A stretch of 7,255 nucleotides of DNA from the NCBI GenBank assembly GCA_903921965.1, contig CAIXSE010000819.1, positions 1 to 7,255 on the forward strand, in the 5' to 3' direction. Position numbers and translations under genes: made by a program. Origin of the DNA: an uncultured Thermoleophilia bacterium. GTDB taxonomy: Bacteria; Actinomycetota; Thermoleophilia; UBA2241. Below the pieces are notes generated by a model, which was not told where the DNA came from, did not search any database, and worked only from the letters and a program-made list of their open reading frames with translations. This document shows, one piece after another, positions 6,828 to 7,255 of this stretch (within the stretch, counting starts at the first letter, position 1; every line of letters begins with the position of its first letter).

Positions 6828-6832
6828 CTCCT
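6828..6832 (-). promoter_or_regulatory. Ribosome binding site of gmhA
   Basis: AGGAG on the minus strand, three bases from the ATG at 6824 and nine from the ATG at 6818. It argues against the 36-residue N-terminal extension that starts at the GTG at 6932. Confidence 0.65.
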
Positions 6833-6886
6833 GTCTCGTGCGGCATGTGCCACAGTCCCGCAGGGCGTCCGCGGTCACTGCGTGCG

Positions 6887-6892
6887 ATTCTA
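6887..6892 (-). promoter_or_regulatory. Candidate -10 box for gmhA and the minus-strand operon
   Basis: TAGAAT on the minus strand, one mismatch from TATAAT, about 55 nt of leader before the gmhA start. It is one of few AT-rich hexamers in this divergent spacer. No clear -35 element is visible at normal spacing, so confidence is low. Confidence 0.3.
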
Positions 6893-7000
6893 CCGCCCGG
6901 AAGCGTCGACCGGAGTCGGCCGAAGGGGCCACCGCGTGATACGTTCTTCACGGCGGAGTGTCGATACCTGCCCCCGCCCGGTGTGCCCGTGGACCCACCT

Positions 7001-7006
7001 GAAGGA
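7001..7006 (+). promoter_or_regulatory. Ribosome binding site of the divergent SDR gene
   Basis: GAAGGA ten bases before the ATG at 7017. It favours this ATG over an in-frame GTG at 6981. I found no convincing plus-strand promoter upstream. Confidence 0.45.
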
Positions 7007-7016
7007 CGGCCGGCAC

Positions 7017-7255
7017 ATGCCCTCACCGCGACCTGACCGAGCCACCGGCGCCGCGCTGCTGGAGCCCGAGGTGGCACGGGTCGTTGCCCGTGTGGGACGC
7101 CGGTGGGAGGCTCTTCACCGCCGTGCCGTCTTCGTCACCGGAGGCACCGGCTTCGTCGGACGCTGGATGGTCGCGAGTCTGCTGCAGGCGAACGACGCCT
7201 TGCACCTGGATTGCCGCGTCCTCATCCTCTCGCGCGACACGCAGGCCTTCTCCGC
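7017..7255 (+). CDS. NAD(P)-dependent sugar epimerase/dehydratase (extended SDR), 5' part only
   Basis: The first 79 codons run off the window end. A helical lead of about 35 residues precedes a Rossmann beta strand and the dinucleotide-binding TGGTGFVG at residues 41-48, the extended short-chain dehydrogenase signature (TGxxGxxG) of sugar-nucleotide epimerases, dehydratases and reductases. After the first helix, a second strand VLILSRD (68-74) ends in an Arg that often contacts the cofactor adenosine side. The pattern of an N-terminal helix, TGGTGFVGRW, then AND...LD and LSRD resembles SDR proteins I recall from heptose or deoxy-sugar surface-glycan clusters, which fits divergent gmhA. The catalytic YxxxK lies outside the window, so the reaction cannot be stated. 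Confidence 0.85.
   Translation, partial: MPSPRPDRATGAALLEPEVARVVARVGRRWEALHRRAVFVTGGTGFVGRWMVASLLQANDALHLDCRVLILSRDTQAFS

Larger units (their letters stand above)
6825..7016. other. Divergent intergenic region between gmhA and the SDR gene
   Basis: 192 bp without a credible gene, expected to hold promoters for both directions. Visible items are the TAGAAT box for the minus strand, the two ribosome binding sites, and a GGCATGTGCC / GGCACATGCC pair (6842-6851 and 7012-7021), each close to one of the two divergent starts. Plus-strand promoter hexamers are not recognisable. Confidence 0.6.

Noticed and set aside
6825..6932. 36-residue N-terminal extension of GmhA from the GTG at 6932
   Set aside because: No ribosome binding site before that GTG, the extension does not match GmhA proteins, and it would contain the TAGAAT promoter candidate. 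The ATG at 6824 has AGGAG upstream.
6931..6970. Plus-strand promoter for the SDR gene (TTCACG with GATACC)
   Set aside because: The two hexamers are only about 10 bp apart, too close for a sigma-70 type promoter.
6845..7036. 63-codon plus-strand frame in the divergent spacer
   Set aside because: Pro/Arg-rich, no recognisable motif, and it overlaps the ribosome binding site and start of the SDR gene in another frame.

Overview
The window is very GC-rich, densely coded, and has third codon positions dominated by G and C. Three of five visible starts are GTG. The protein style (Ala/Gly/Pro/Arg-rich, an Rv2869c-like site-2 protease ending in an NLLP...DGG motif) suggests a high-GC Gram-positive lineage, most likely an actinobacterium and possibly an uncultured one. 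This assignment rests on composition and gene style only. I see no rRNA, tRNA, CRISPR array, insertion sequence or phage gene.

Layout, left to right. (1) Positions 1-1062, minus: a membrane site-2 zinc protease (rseP/rip1 type), cut by the window edge near its C-terminus. (2) Positions 1063-1252: a non-coding spacer with a 13-bp perfect hairpin, a second smaller hairpin and a -10-like box, so rseP may have its own promoter. (3) Positions 1253-2650, minus: dxr, the second enzyme of the MEP isoprenoid pathway, enlarged by two low-complexity insertions. (4) Positions 2647-4149, minus: a GT87-like multi-spanning glycosyltransferase whose stop overlaps the dxr start by 4 nt. (5) Positions 4223-6220, minus: a second large multi-spanning protein of the GT-C (GT39/PMT-like) type with a C-terminal extracytoplasmic domain. 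(6) Positions 6210-6824, minus: gmhA, sedoheptulose-7-phosphate isomerase, overlapping the previous gene by 11 nt. (7) Positions 6825-7016: a divergent intergenic region. (8) Positions 7017-7255, plus: the start of an extended SDR sugar-nucleotide epimerase/dehydratase, cut by the window edge.

How the genes may work together (inference): gmhA and the SDR gene look like the edge of a sugar-nucleotide/heptose cluster. The two GT-C-like membrane proteins would use polyprenyl-phosphate-linked sugars to decorate a surface polymer or protein. The minus-strand run gmhA - GT-C - GT87 - dxr is tightly packed and probably one transcription unit, so an isoprenoid-pathway gene lies immediately downstream of enzymes that would depend on polyprenyl carriers. 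The dxr-rseP order is widely conserved, but the gene I would expect upstream of dxr (often cdsA) is not there. I did not find a clearly new system. The most unusual points are the enlarged dxr, its translational overlap with a glycosyltransferase, the N-terminally extended protease, and the structured intergenic elements.
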